A program made the translations under genes and the position numbers. Under the pieces are notes generated by a model. The model was not told where the DNA came from. It made no database searches and worked only from the letters and a program-made list of their open reading frames with translations. Source: Bacteroidales bacterium (GTDB lineage Bacteria > Bacteroidota > Bacteroidia > Bacteroidales > FEN-979). From it: a DNA stretch of 36,271 bases. Within the stretch, counting starts at the first letter, position 1; the number at the start of each line of letters is the position of its first letter. The stretch is taken from assembly GCA_014860625.1 (NCBI GenBank), contig JACZJJ010000074.1, positions 1 through 36,271 on the forward strand, given 5' to 3'. Of this stretch, positions 25,525 through 34,600 are shown one piece after another.

Positions 25525-27828
25525 TCACATCTTCCTTAGCCGCAAAGCATTGGAAATAACCGAAACAGAACTGAAACTCATTGCAGCAGCCGCTATCATC
25601 GGGCTGAGTAAAATACCAAAGAAGGGAAACAGGATGCCTGCCGCAATTGGGACTCCTATTGAATTATATACAAAAGCAAAAAACAGGTTTTGCTTGATAT
25701 TGCGCATTACTTTAGTGCTCAACTCCCTGGCCCGGACAATTCCGGCAAGATCACCTTTAACCAGGGTGATCTCAGCGCTTTGCATCGCAATATCGGTACC
25801 GGTTCCCATGGCTATCCCTACATTGGCTTGTTCAAGGGCAGGTGCATCGTTTATACCATCACCTGCCATTGCAACAACCCGACCTTCATCCTGAAGTTCT
25901 TTTACTTTATTATATTTATCTTCCGGCATGCAATCTGCCTGGTATCCGTCCAGGTTTAACTCCCCTGCAACGGTTTTGGCAGTAAATTCATTGTCGCCGG
26001 TAAGCATATATACTTTCAGACCCATTTTTTGGAGGGCCTTAATCGCTTTTGCCGAGGTTGGTTTTATAGTGTCGGCTACACTGATAATCCCTTCCACACT
26101 ATTTTCAATAATAAGGTACATCACCGTTTGCCCGGTTAATTGCCATTCTTTTACCTGGTCTTCTAGTTCTTTTGCAAGCTTAGCGCTAAAATCGTCCTTC
26201 AACCTGGAGTTTCCCAAACCAATTCGTTTCCCATGATAAACCGCCTTCACTCCTTTTCCCGTGACTGATTCGAAATTTTCCAGTTTTTCCAACACAACAC
26301 CCTTTTCTTTGGCTCCCATCACGATTGCTTCGGCTAACGGGTGTTCGCTATAAGCATCAACGGAAGCTGCCAGACGTAGAATGTCATCATCCGAAAGGTC
26401 ACCAAAGGAGGTATATGATTTTAAAGCAGGTTTCCCTTCAGTAATTGTTCCGGTTTTATCAATAATCAGGGTATCCACCTTGTTCATCTCTTCAATTGCC
26501 CGGGCATCCTTCACCAGCACCCCCGATTGGGCGCCACGTCCTGTACCTACCATGATAGACATTGGTGTTGCAAGCCCTAACGCGCATGGACAAGCAATAA
26601 TCAACACCGAAACAGCATTTACAAATGCATAGACTAAAGCCGGTTCAGGCCCCCAGATTGCCCATATAGCAAAAGTTAGCAAGGCTACTCCTATTACAAT
26701 CTGTACGAAATATTTCGCCACTACATCAGCCAGCTTTTGGATAGGCGCCCGAGAACGGCTGGCTTTGTTAACCATCTCAATGATCTGTGAAAGCAGGGTA
26801 TCGGAACCTACTTTCTCTGCCTTCATGATGAAGGAGGTTTTGCCATTAATCGTCCCCGCGGTCACGTTGTCACCCTCTGATTTATCAGCAGGCATTGGTT
26901 CTCCTGTAATCATGCTTTCATCAACAATGGCCGATCCTTCCGTGATGATTCCATCCACAGGGATCTTTTCGCCGGGCTTCACCCTCAACAGATCACCCAC
27001 CTGAACCTCTTCGAGAGGGATTTCTTCTTCCTCTCCGTTTCGGATGACTCTGGCAACAGGCGGTACAAGCCCCAGTAATGCTCTAATGGCTGAATTGGTT
27101 TTGCTGTGTGCTTTGAGTTCAAGTACCTGGCCTAACAAAACAAGGGTGAGAATGACGGCCGCGGCTTCAAAATAGAGATGTACGTTTCCCTGAGCATCCT
27201 TAAAATGATCAGGAAATAATCCCGGAAATAACATTCCTACGAAACTAAACAGGTATGCCGCTCCCACACCAATGGAAATTAATGTCCACATATTGGGCGC
27301 CCACCGGCGTATGGAACTCCAGCCACGCTTGAAAAACTCCCAACTGGAATAAAACACGACAGGTGTTGCCAGAATGAATTGTACCCAGTTCCACACTTTT
27401 TGAGATGCAAGCGCATCGAGATGCATGAACGGGAAAAATTCCGACATGGCGATAATGAATACCGGGATGCTCAATGCCAGGGCAATCCAGAATCTTTTTG
27501 CCATTTTCTTGTAGGCTTTCTCCTCTTCGCTTGTATCTTCTGATTTTTCCGGCACCAGGTCCATCCCGCATTTGGGGCAACTCCCCGGATGATCCTGTTT
27601 TACTTCCGGATGCATGGGACAGGTGTAAATTGTCTTACCTGCTGGTCCGGCCGATGGAACTTCCACCATTTTTAAATCCATCCCACACTTCGGGCAATCG
27701 CCAGGTTTGTCGTATGTTTTATCACCTTCGCAGTGCATAGGGCAATAATATGTACCCTGAGAATGATCTCCATGATCTCCATGATCATGGTGCGACTGAT
27801 TTGCTGAAATTTTATGTTTTTTCATCAT
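25525..27828 (-). CDS. copA: P1B-type Cu(+)/Ag(+)-transporting ATPase with two N-terminal heavy-metal binding domains
   Basis: 767 residues. A His-rich start (SHHDHGDHGDH) leads into two heavy-metal-binding domains of the CPMH...CPKCGMDL type (about 29-52 and 70-92) instead of the usual CxxC HMA domain. The P-type core has TGE (308-310), metal-site CPC (413-415), DKTGT (457-461, phosphorylated Asp457), SEHPLAEAI, MLTGDNE and AGDGINDAPAL. The last helices contain YNSIGVPIAAG and MSFSSVSVISNALRL, the Asn/Met-Ser pattern of Cu(+) pumps. It exports Cu(+) or Ag(+) from cytoplasm to periplasm. Codon ATG 27825 is an equally good start. The family could also be called SilP/CopB-like; monovalent copper or silver is the best supported substrate. 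Confidence 0.93.
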   Translation of the reverse strand: MMKKHKISANQSHHDHGDHGDHSQGTYYCPMHCEGDKTYDKPGDCPKCGMDLKMVEVPSAGPAGKTIYTCPMHPEVKQDHPGSCPKCGMDLVPEKSEDTSEEEKAYKKMAKRFWIALALSIPVFIIAMSEFFPFMHLDALASQKVWNWVQFILATPVVFYSSWEFFKRGWSSIRRWAPNMWTLISIGVGAAYLFSFVGMLFPGLFPDHFKDAQGNVHLYFEAAAVILTLVLLGQVLELKAHSKTNSAIRALLGLVPPVARVIRNGEEEEIPLEEVQVGDLLRVKPGEKIPVDGIITEGSAIVDESMITGEPMPADKSEGDNVTAGTINGKTSFIMKAEKVGSDTLLSQIIEMVNKASRSRAPIQKLADVVAKYFVQIVIGVALLTFAIWAIWGPEPALVYAFVNAVSVLIIACPCALGLATPMSIMVGTGRGAQSGVLVKDARAIEEMNKVDTLIIDKTGTITEGKPALKSYTSFGDLSDDDILRLAASVDAYSEHPLAEAIVMGAKEKGVVLEKLENFESVTGKGVKAVYHGKRIGLGNSRLKDDFSAKLAKELEDQVKEWQLTGQTVMYLIIENSVEGIISVADTIKPTSAKAIKALQKMGLKVYMLTGDNEFTAKTVAGELNLDGYQADCMPEDKYNKVKELQDEGRVVAMAGDGINDAPALEQANVGIAMGTGTDIAMQSAEITLVKGDLAGIVRARELSTKVMRNIKQNLFFAFVYNSIGVPIAAGILFPFFGILLSPMIAAAAMSFSSVSVISNALRLRKM

Positions 27829-27947
27829 AAACAGAACAACAGTTTAATTAGTGTTTCTTGAGTGAAGCTCAAACAGCCATAAAGCCCTGTTCAAGCGAGA
27901 GACCATCCCTACCGGCCAGGACTCAATGCCTGGACCAGCAGGAACAG

Positions 27948-27975
27948 CTTCCCTCTTCCCTCTTCCCTCTTACTT
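27948..27975 (-). repeat. Heptamer array over the stop codon of the HMA protein gene
   Basis: CTTCCCT x3 (27948-27968), then CTTACTT (27969-27975) on the plus strand. The TTA at 27970-27972 is the TAA stop codon of the HMA gene. The last unit is identical to that over the TonB receptor stop. Confidence 0.9.
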
Positions 27976-28317
27976 ACTCTCCGGCCTGTCATACTTGCAG
28001 CAACCGTGCAGTGCATCATAGGTCTTGCTGTCAGCTTTTACGTTATCCGTATCATGGCCAACTTTTGCAACGGCTTCTTCAATTTTTAGCACTGTTGTTT
28101 TAGTGTCATCATACGTCACTTTCAGCATCTTCTTTGTGGCATCCCATGTTGCTTTCGAAACGCCTTCTACAGATTTTGCTGCCTTTTCAATTCGAGTTTT
28201 ACACATTCCGCAATTGCCGTACACTTTGATTTCCTCTGTTTTCCCATCTTTTGCAAAAAGGGAGGTCATGCCAATAAACAGCATTGCTACTACCAGCATC
28301 ATTGATTTTGTTTTCAT
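27970..28317 (-). CDS. Periplasmic heavy-metal-associated (HMA) domain protein with Cys-Cys tail
   Basis: 115 residues with a signal peptide (about 1-22), then one HMA domain with the metal loop YGNCGMCKTRIE (Cys36, Cys39), and a tail with HGCC (Cys106-Cys107). HMA domains of this type carry Cu(+), Ag(+) or Hg(2+). Placed outside the inner membrane, it could act as a periplasmic metal shuttle between the ATPase and the Cus efflux complex. It lies between cusB (107 nt) and the ATPase gene (141 nt). Its whole mature layout (HMA then a Cys-Cys tail) is repeated at the C-terminus of the CusB protein next door. Confidence 0.88.
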   Translation of the reverse strand: MKTKSMMLVVAMLFIGMTSLFAKDGKTEEIKVYGNCGMCKTRIEKAAKSVEGVSKATWDATKKMLKVTYDDTKTTVLKIEEAVAKVGHDTDNVKADSKTYDALHGCCKYDRPESK

Positions 28318-28358
28318 TGTTTGAATTTTAAGATTAATGTTAAGGTTGATTGTTATTT

Positions 28359-28393
28359 GAAATTTGAAATTCGAAACTTGAAACTTGAAACTT
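28359..28393 (-). repeat. Heptamer array between cusB and the HMA gene
   Basis: Plus-strand units GAAATTT, GAAATTC, GAAACTT x3. It lies in the 107-nt junction, 31 nt after the cusB stop codon, the only array in the window not touching a stop codon. Degenerate 7-nt units may bridge this distance. Confidence 0.85.
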
Positions 28394-28424
28394 AATAAGT
28401 ATTCGTCTTCTTCCGTCTTACGTT

Positions 28425-30002
28425 TTACTCAATCTTACAGCAGGCCGGAAGGTTCTCGTATACCACTTTATCAGCAAGAACATCATCTGCTCCATAGCCT
28501 AGCTGTGAGATAGCTTTTCTGATCTTTTTTGAGTTTGTTTTGGCCGGATCAAAGCTCACGCTCACCACCTTTGTATCAAGGTCAACATTCACTCCCTTCA
28601 CTCCTTTCTCCTTCACAAGGCCTTTTTCTATCGTCTCCCGGCACATGTCGCATACCACTGTCGACGCAATCTCAACCTTCTCGATCGCTGAAGCCGGCTC
28701 CACACTCATCATGCTGGGTTTTCCTTCGAGTTGAGCTGCAGCATCCACACTGAAGGTGCCTTCTGTGACAATCTCCTCCCCTTCTGCAAGTCCTTCAACT
28801 ACCACGTAACTGTTTCCGAGCCGGGGACCTAAGGTGATCTCCCGCAATTTAAACGTGGGCTCCTCCTCATCTGCCAGCCTGACATAAACGACTGACCGTT
28901 TCCCGGTCCACATGACCGCTGACCTGGGAATAACCAGGTTGTTTTTAAATTGATCTGTGTGTGCCTGAATCACTCCTGCTGCAAACATTTCGGGTTTCAG
29001 CTGTCCATTGTGATTTGGGAGTTCAACCCGTATTTTTGCCACCCGAGTCGCGGGATCCACAAAGGGATCCACAAACTTCACAGTAGCCTTGTATGTCTTC
29101 CCTGGCATCGCTTGAAGTGTATAGGTTATCTTATCGCCAGTGCGGATGAAAGGCAGGTCCTGCTCATAGGCATCGAACAAAACCCAGAGTTTCGACAGGT
29201 CGGCTATATCGAACAGGGTTGTTCCGCGGTTCACATAATCTCCCACATTGATACGTCGTGCCATGACAATCCCCGACGTGCCTGCAAGTACGGGAAACTC
29301 AGTAGTTATTTCTCCGGAATTCTCAATAGCTGCAATCTGATCAGGTGTCAGCTTCCATTGTCTGAGGCGTTCCCGGGCGGCTTCCAGAATGGCCGGCTGA
29401 ATATCTTTCATCTTCATTGCCTCCAGCAAATCCTGTTGAGCCTTAATCAACTCCGGAGAGTATATCTTCGCAAGGATCTGACCTTTTTTGACCGTTTCAC
29501 CGGTAAAATTCACATCCAACTCTTCGATCCGACCGGGGATATGGGCAGGTTGACTCTGCAATAACCGTTCATCGGGCTGTACCGTACCATAAAGCCGAAT
29601 CTCCCTGGCAGACTGGTTCTTTGAAACCACGGAGGTCTGAACATGTGCCAACGCAATAGCCTCCGCAGAGAGCTGGATAGCTGTGGGATCCTGGGTCACA
29701 CCGCCCTGCATCAGAGGGATCAGATCCATGGCACAAATCGGGCATTTCCCAGGTTCATGCATGCGGATCTGGGGATGCATGCTGCAGGTCCAGATCTCCT
29801 CCTGAGCCGAAACTCCTTGGTGTTCATGGCTATCAACTTGCTGCTGGGTTTCAGGCAGACCCTTCCCTGGTGAATGGAAAAATAACCATCCGGTAAAAAG
29901 TCCCAGACCTATCAAAAATATTGTTCTTATATATCTGTATACCTTGGTTTTACTTATTTCATTCACCTTGATATAATCTCTGAATTGCTTCATCCTTTTC
30001 AT
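28425..30002 (-). CDS. cusB: CusB-like periplasmic adaptor with N-terminal heavy-metal domain and C-terminal HMA domain
   Basis: 525 residues. A membrane anchor (about 26-43) is followed by a heavy-metal-binding domain (TCSMHPQIRMHEPGKCPICAMDL, Cys73 to Cys90), then the membrane-fusion-protein core with barrel-sandwich, alpha-hairpin and beta-barrel parts (IPGRIEELDVNFTGETVKKG, VMARRINVGDYVNRGTTLFDIADLSKLWV, FVDPFVDPATRVAKIRVELPN). From about 443 to the end comes an added HMA domain with VVCDMCRETIE (Cys451, Cys454) and a tail with PACCK (Cys521-Cys522). It should link the CusA pump to the outer membrane channel and pass Cu(+)/Ag(+) to it. The HMA fusion is absent from E. coli CusB. It is 12 nt downstream of the channel gene. 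Confidence 0.92.
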   Translation of the reverse strand: MKRMKQFRDYIKVNEISKTKVYRYIRTIFLIGLGLFTGWLFFHSPGKGLPETQQQVDSHEHQGVSAQEEIWTCSMHPQIRMHEPGKCPICAMDLIPLMQGGVTQDPTAIQLSAEAIALAHVQTSVVSKNQSAREIRLYGTVQPDERLLQSQPAHIPGRIEELDVNFTGETVKKGQILAKIYSPELIKAQQDLLEAMKMKDIQPAILEAARERLRQWKLTPDQIAAIENSGEITTEFPVLAGTSGIVMARRINVGDYVNRGTTLFDIADLSKLWVLFDAYEQDLPFIRTGDKITYTLQAMPGKTYKATVKFVDPFVDPATRVAKIRVELPNHNGQLKPEMFAAGVIQAHTDQFKNNLVIPRSAVMWTGKRSVVYVRLADEEEPTFKLREITLGPRLGNSYVVVEGLAEGEEIVTEGTFSVDAAAQLEGKPSMMSVEPASAIEKVEIASTVVCDMCRETIEKGLVKEKGVKGVNVDLDTKVVSVSFDPAKTNSKKIRKAISQLGYGADDVLADKVVYENLPACCKIE

Positions 30003-30014
30003 TATTATTTTTCT

Positions 30015-31586
30015 TTATTCAGTTTGAGCAACACCAGCCTTCGCCATCAGGCGGTCAAGAGTGGCCAGTGCAATATTATTTTCCACCATGGCTGAAATTT
30101 TAAGCAGTTCATAATCGAGTAACTGTTGCTCGATTTTCAGCAGTTCATCCAGCCCCGTACCTGAAACACTGAATTCCACGATCATCAGGTTGAGGGTTTT
30201 TTGTGCCAGGTGGGCTTGCCGGGTATAGAGCTGGATTCTTCTTATAGCATCGTTCTGCCTTTTTAGTACATTCTGATAATCTACAGAGAGGGAATTCCTC
30301 ATGGCAGAGATTTGATTCGCGGTAGCCATGCTCAGGAATTCCGCCTCTTTTCTCTGGGCAGAGTATTTGCCCCGGTAGATGGGAAGTGTGATTTTTCCCA
30401 TTGGCATGAACATGTCCTTCCCGTTCATCATCGACGTATTGCCATCCCTGGGGTTGATCAGCATGTAATCAATTCCCAAACCGAACATTGGGTAGCTCAT
30501 CCGTTTCGACATCCGGATGCGCTCGTCAAAGGCCTGCTTTTCCATCGACAGCATATTCAGCATCGTATTGTTTGACCAGATGCTGTCGCGCGTAGCCAAG
30601 AAAGATCCGATTGGAAACTCCTGCCCGAGGGTATCCGGAAGAAATACAGGCATATCAGATCGCCGGTTCAGGAGGCTGTTCATTGTTGTGATCAAAACGG
30701 TTTGTTGCGATTTCCAGTCGGCCAGTCGGTTTTCCAGATCCCCCATTTCGATCTGGATCCGGTACAGGCTGATCAGGTCGGAAGAGCTACCCATTTGACC
30801 CATTCCGCCACCTGTCATGCTCCCCGGCATTTGGTCCATGTTCGATCCTGTTAATCCTCCTGTCTGACTACCTGAGGAGTTGCCAGACATCCCACCAGAC
30901 ATACCACCCTCCATTCTGCCGGCTGTATTTCCTGAAGCCTTTCCCTGCGATCCTGTGGAGTTACGCTGGATCGGTTGCTGACTGGAACCCGATTCATAGG
31001 TGCCGGGTGTCGATGTTGAGAAACGGGTGAGCGCAATCCGTTCAATGGCCTTCAGGAGCTCGAGGTTTTTTTGTGTTACACTGATCTGCGACCGATTCAG
31101 GTAGAGTTCAAGCCAGGCTTTCCGTACATTGAAGAACACCTCCTGCTTTACATCCCTGAATGATTCAAATTTTGCTTTCGCCATCAGGGAAGCTTCATCC
31201 CGGGCCGAACGAAGTGATCCAAACCAGGGGAACATCTGCATCAGCTGAAAGTCAGCCACCTGGTTTCCTCCCATCAGTTCCATGGGCTTGATGAAGACTC
31301 CAAAGCTGAATTCGGGATCAGGCAACCCTCCAGCCTGTGGTGCCTTCTCCTTGGCAGCCAGGTACTCGTTAAACTTCGCCTTAACAGAGGGATTGTTCTT
31401 TGCTGCAAGTTCAAGGTAAGCTGCCAGGGAGTCGTGCATAATAGTCTGACCCATCGAAATATCTGTACCCGACAGGACCATCATCACTATAAAAACCCTT
31501 AACAGGATTGTCTGAGGAGTACTCCAGGGAATCATCTTAAGAATCATCTTTTTTAAATGAGATCGAATTTTATTAACCTTCTTCAT
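30015..31586 (-). CDS. TolC/CusC-like outer membrane efflux protein with Met/Gly/Ser-rich insert
   Basis: 523 residues. Signal region up to about 47 (a long, Lys-rich N-terminus, so the ATG at 31586 may not be the only start). The outer-membrane-factor coiled-coil pattern follows (LAAYLELAAKNNPSVKAKFNEYLAAKEKAPQA; later ALATLDRLMAKAG). Between the two repeats of the fold, residues about 192-270 form a low-complexity stretch rich in Gly, Ser and Met (eight Met between 225 and 265, as in GGMSGGMSG and MTGGGMGQMG). Methionine clusters bind Cu(+)/Ag(+), so this may be a metal-catching loop. It is co-transcribed between cusA and cusB, and should form the exit duct of the complex. Confidence 0.88.
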   Translation of the reverse strand: MKKVNKIRSHLKKMILKMIPWSTPQTILLRVFIVMMVLSGTDISMGQTIMHDSLAAYLELAAKNNPSVKAKFNEYLAAKEKAPQAGGLPDPEFSFGVFIKPMELMGGNQVADFQLMQMFPWFGSLRSARDEASLMAKAKFESFRDVKQEVFFNVRKAWLELYLNRSQISVTQKNLELLKAIERIALTRFSTSTPGTYESGSSQQPIQRNSTGSQGKASGNTAGRMEGGMSGGMSGNSSGSQTGGLTGSNMDQMPGSMTGGGMGQMGSSSDLISLYRIQIEMGDLENRLADWKSQQTVLITTMNSLLNRRSDMPVFLPDTLGQEFPIGSFLATRDSIWSNNTMLNMLSMEKQAFDERIRMSKRMSYPMFGLGIDYMLINPRDGNTSMMNGKDMFMPMGKITLPIYRGKYSAQRKEAEFLSMATANQISAMRNSLSVDYQNVLKRQNDAIRRIQLYTRQAHLAQKTLNLMIVEFSVSGTGLDELLKIEQQLLDYELLKISAMVENNIALATLDRLMAKAGVAQTE

Positions 31587-31654
31587 TTCGTATTTCGTAT
31601 TTCGTATTTCGTATTTCGTATTTCTTATTTCTTATTTCTTATTTCTTGTTTCCC
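31585..31654 (-). repeat. Heptamer array filling the cusA-channel gene junction
   Basis: Plus strand: ATTTCGT x5 (31585-31619), ATTTCTT x4 (31620-31647), GTTTCCC (31648-31654). The first unit overlaps the channel gene's start codon (31584-31586). The last units encode the end of CusA (TRNKK) and contain its stop codon (31632-31634). Confidence 0.97.
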
Positions 31655-34600
31655 TTCTTACCGCATTTTCCCTCCAAATCGCCTGCAGCACCGGCACCAC
31701 AAACATCGTCATCATCTGGATGATCATGCCTCCAAACGTCGGGATAGCCATCGGCACCATGATATCCGCCCCTTTTCCTGTAGAGGTGAGGACGGGGAGC
31801 AGGGCAATGATTGCTGTTGCTGCGGTCATCATGGCCGGGCGAACCCGCTTCTTTCCTGCCTCCACAACGGCTTCCTGAACCTCAAACACCGTTGAGGGTT
31901 TCTTTCGCTCAAACACCTGGTGGATATAGGTTCCCATGATCACGCCATCGTTGGTAGCAATTCCGAAGAGGGCAATAAACCCTACCCACACAGCCACACT
32001 GAGGTTGATCGTATGCATTTGAAAGAGGTCGCGCATATTCATCCCTGCCACAGAGAAGTCCATAAACCACCCCTCTCCATAGAGCCACAGCATAATAAAA
32101 CCACCCGCAAACGCCACAAATACGCCGGAGAAGTGAATGAGAGAAGCAGTGATGGTGCGGAATTGGAAATAGAGTAGCAGAAAGATGAGAATCAGGCTGA
32201 TCGGGACAAGGATTAGCAGTTGTTTTGTGGCCCTGACCTGCTGCTCGTAATTACCGGCGAATTTATACGTCACATTTTTCGGCAGCTGAAGCTCTCCGTC
32301 TTCGATTTTCTGCTTGAGTATCTTATCGGCCTCCTCAACCACATTCACCTCAGCGATGCCCGGGTGCTTGTCGAAAATAACGTAACCTACGAGAAAGGTA
32401 TTCTCACTGCGGATCATCTGGGCTCCCTTCACATAATCGATGCTGGCAACCTCATTCAACGGGATCTGAGCCCCTGTCATAGTTGGCACCAGGATCCGGC
32501 CAAGGTCTTCGGGGTTGTCACGCAACTCCCTGGCATACCGCACCCGGATGGGAAATCGTTCCCTTCCCTCTACGGATGTACTCAAGGTCATACCGCCCAC
32601 AGCCACCTCCAAAATCTCCTGGACGTCACTAACAGTTAATCCATACCTGGCCATCGCCTCCCTGTCGAGGTTGATCTCCAGGTAAGGGGCACCCACGGCC
32701 CTGTCATAGAACACCGAAGCGGCTTTGACGGAGGGAACATCTTTCATGGCCTGTTCAAAAGCCAGTCCTGCTTCTTCGATCGACTCCAGATCGGGTCCAT
32801 ATACTTTGATACCCATTGGAGCCCGCATGCCCGTTGAGAGCATCACCAGGCGTGTCTCAATCGGTTGCAACTTGGGTGCTGAAGTCAGTCCGGGCAGATT
32901 GGTGACTTTGACAATCTCTTTCCAGATGTCGTCAGGGCTTTTCAAAAACGATCGCCACTGCCTGAAATACTCTCCTCCTTTTTCGGGGATCAGGGAATCT
33001 GCCGGAATAATCCGGAAGCCATCCCTGTCGGGGTGATAGGTTGTTTCATCAATCAGCACGAAGTTGTCCTCTTTGTCCACCTTGAACCGCATCCGGTGTC
33101 CGTTTTCATCCAGGATAAATTCGGGGCGGTAGTTGATCGTGTTCTCGAACATCTGTACAGGTGCGGGGTCCAGTGCCGAGTTTACCCGTCCCCATTTGCC
33201 AACCGCCATCTCCACTTCGGGGATAGATATCAGTCCCCTGTCCAGCTTTTCAATGTAATCGAGGTTCTTCTCAATACTGGTATGTGGCATACTTGTCGGC
33301 ATCAGCAGGAAAGAACCTTCGTCCAGGGCAGGCATGAACTCTTTTCCGATGCCCGGGAAGCTCTTATCCGCACCTCTCCAGAAAGCTGTTTCCCTTACAT
33401 CGAGGTGTATTGCCTGGAGTCCATTCGCGGCCCACCCGAATATCTTGTCAAATCCCAGCCAGATCACTGCACCGAAAAGGATGGTGATCACAGGAAGAGA
33501 TAAAAACTTCCATTTGTGTTTCAGGCACCAGCGAAGCATCGGCTCATAATAGTGGACAACGATAGAAAGTGCTCCCAGAATCAGGCCAATGATGCCAAGC
33601 ACGAAAAGGAAATTAACGATCGAGCTGTTGTGTGCTCCCAGAGGCAGCCATTCGGCGGCCAGGTAGTACATGGCAAACAGCAAAATGATTGCAATGTTGA
33701 TCAGGGTATGGAGGTGGGTGTACCGTTTTTCCCATTGAGGCTTTAGCAGGTTGTTGATGCCGATAGCCGAAAGCGCCAGCGCAGGCCAGTCTCCCCAGAT
33801 AGCGACCAATAGAATGCCGGCAAGGATCAAAAGTCCATTCCACCACAATCGAATCCGTTTCTTATCAAACCGGAGGGAGAAAAGGAAGTAAGCCAATGTT
33901 GGCAGCACCACAACTCCCAAAATAAATGAGGCGGTCAGGGCAAATGTTTTGGTGAAAGCGAGTGGACGGAACAACTTCCCTTCGGAAGCCATCATGAAAA
34001 AAACCGGCAGGAAGCTGACAATGGTTGTTGAAAGTGCAACGGTAACGGCGGGTGAGACCTCCATCGTAGCTTCCTGAATCAGCTTCACAAGTTTTGGCCC
34101 CCGGGCCCCCTCATTTTCAGGCATCTCGATGTGTCGGACGATATTCTCCACATAGATGATCCCCACATCTACCATCACACCGATCGCAATGGCAATACCC
34201 GACAAAGCAACGATGTTGGCTTCCACACCCAGGTAGCGCATGATGATAAACGTCATCAAAACGGCCACGGGAAGCAACCCCGAGATGATGATAGATGCCC
34301 GCATGTTCAACAGCAATACAATGATGACAATGATGCTGATCAGGATTTCGTGCGACAGCGCCGATTCCAGGGTGCCAATCGTCTCCCGGATGAGACCGGT
34401 GCGATCGTAAAACGGAATAATGGTGACCTTGGAAATCGTTCCGTCTGGCAATACTTTCTGTGGCAATCCCTGCTCTATCTCCTTAATTTTATCCTTGACA
34501 TTATTGATCACCTCCATCGGATTGGAGCCATAGCGGGCTACCACCACCGCTCCAACAGCTTCGGATCCCTCTTTGTCTAGTCCTCCCCTGCGTGGTGCAG

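Noticed and set aside
546-31654. CRISPR arrays
   Set aside because: Units are 7-8 nt in direct tandem without spacers, and no cas genes are present.
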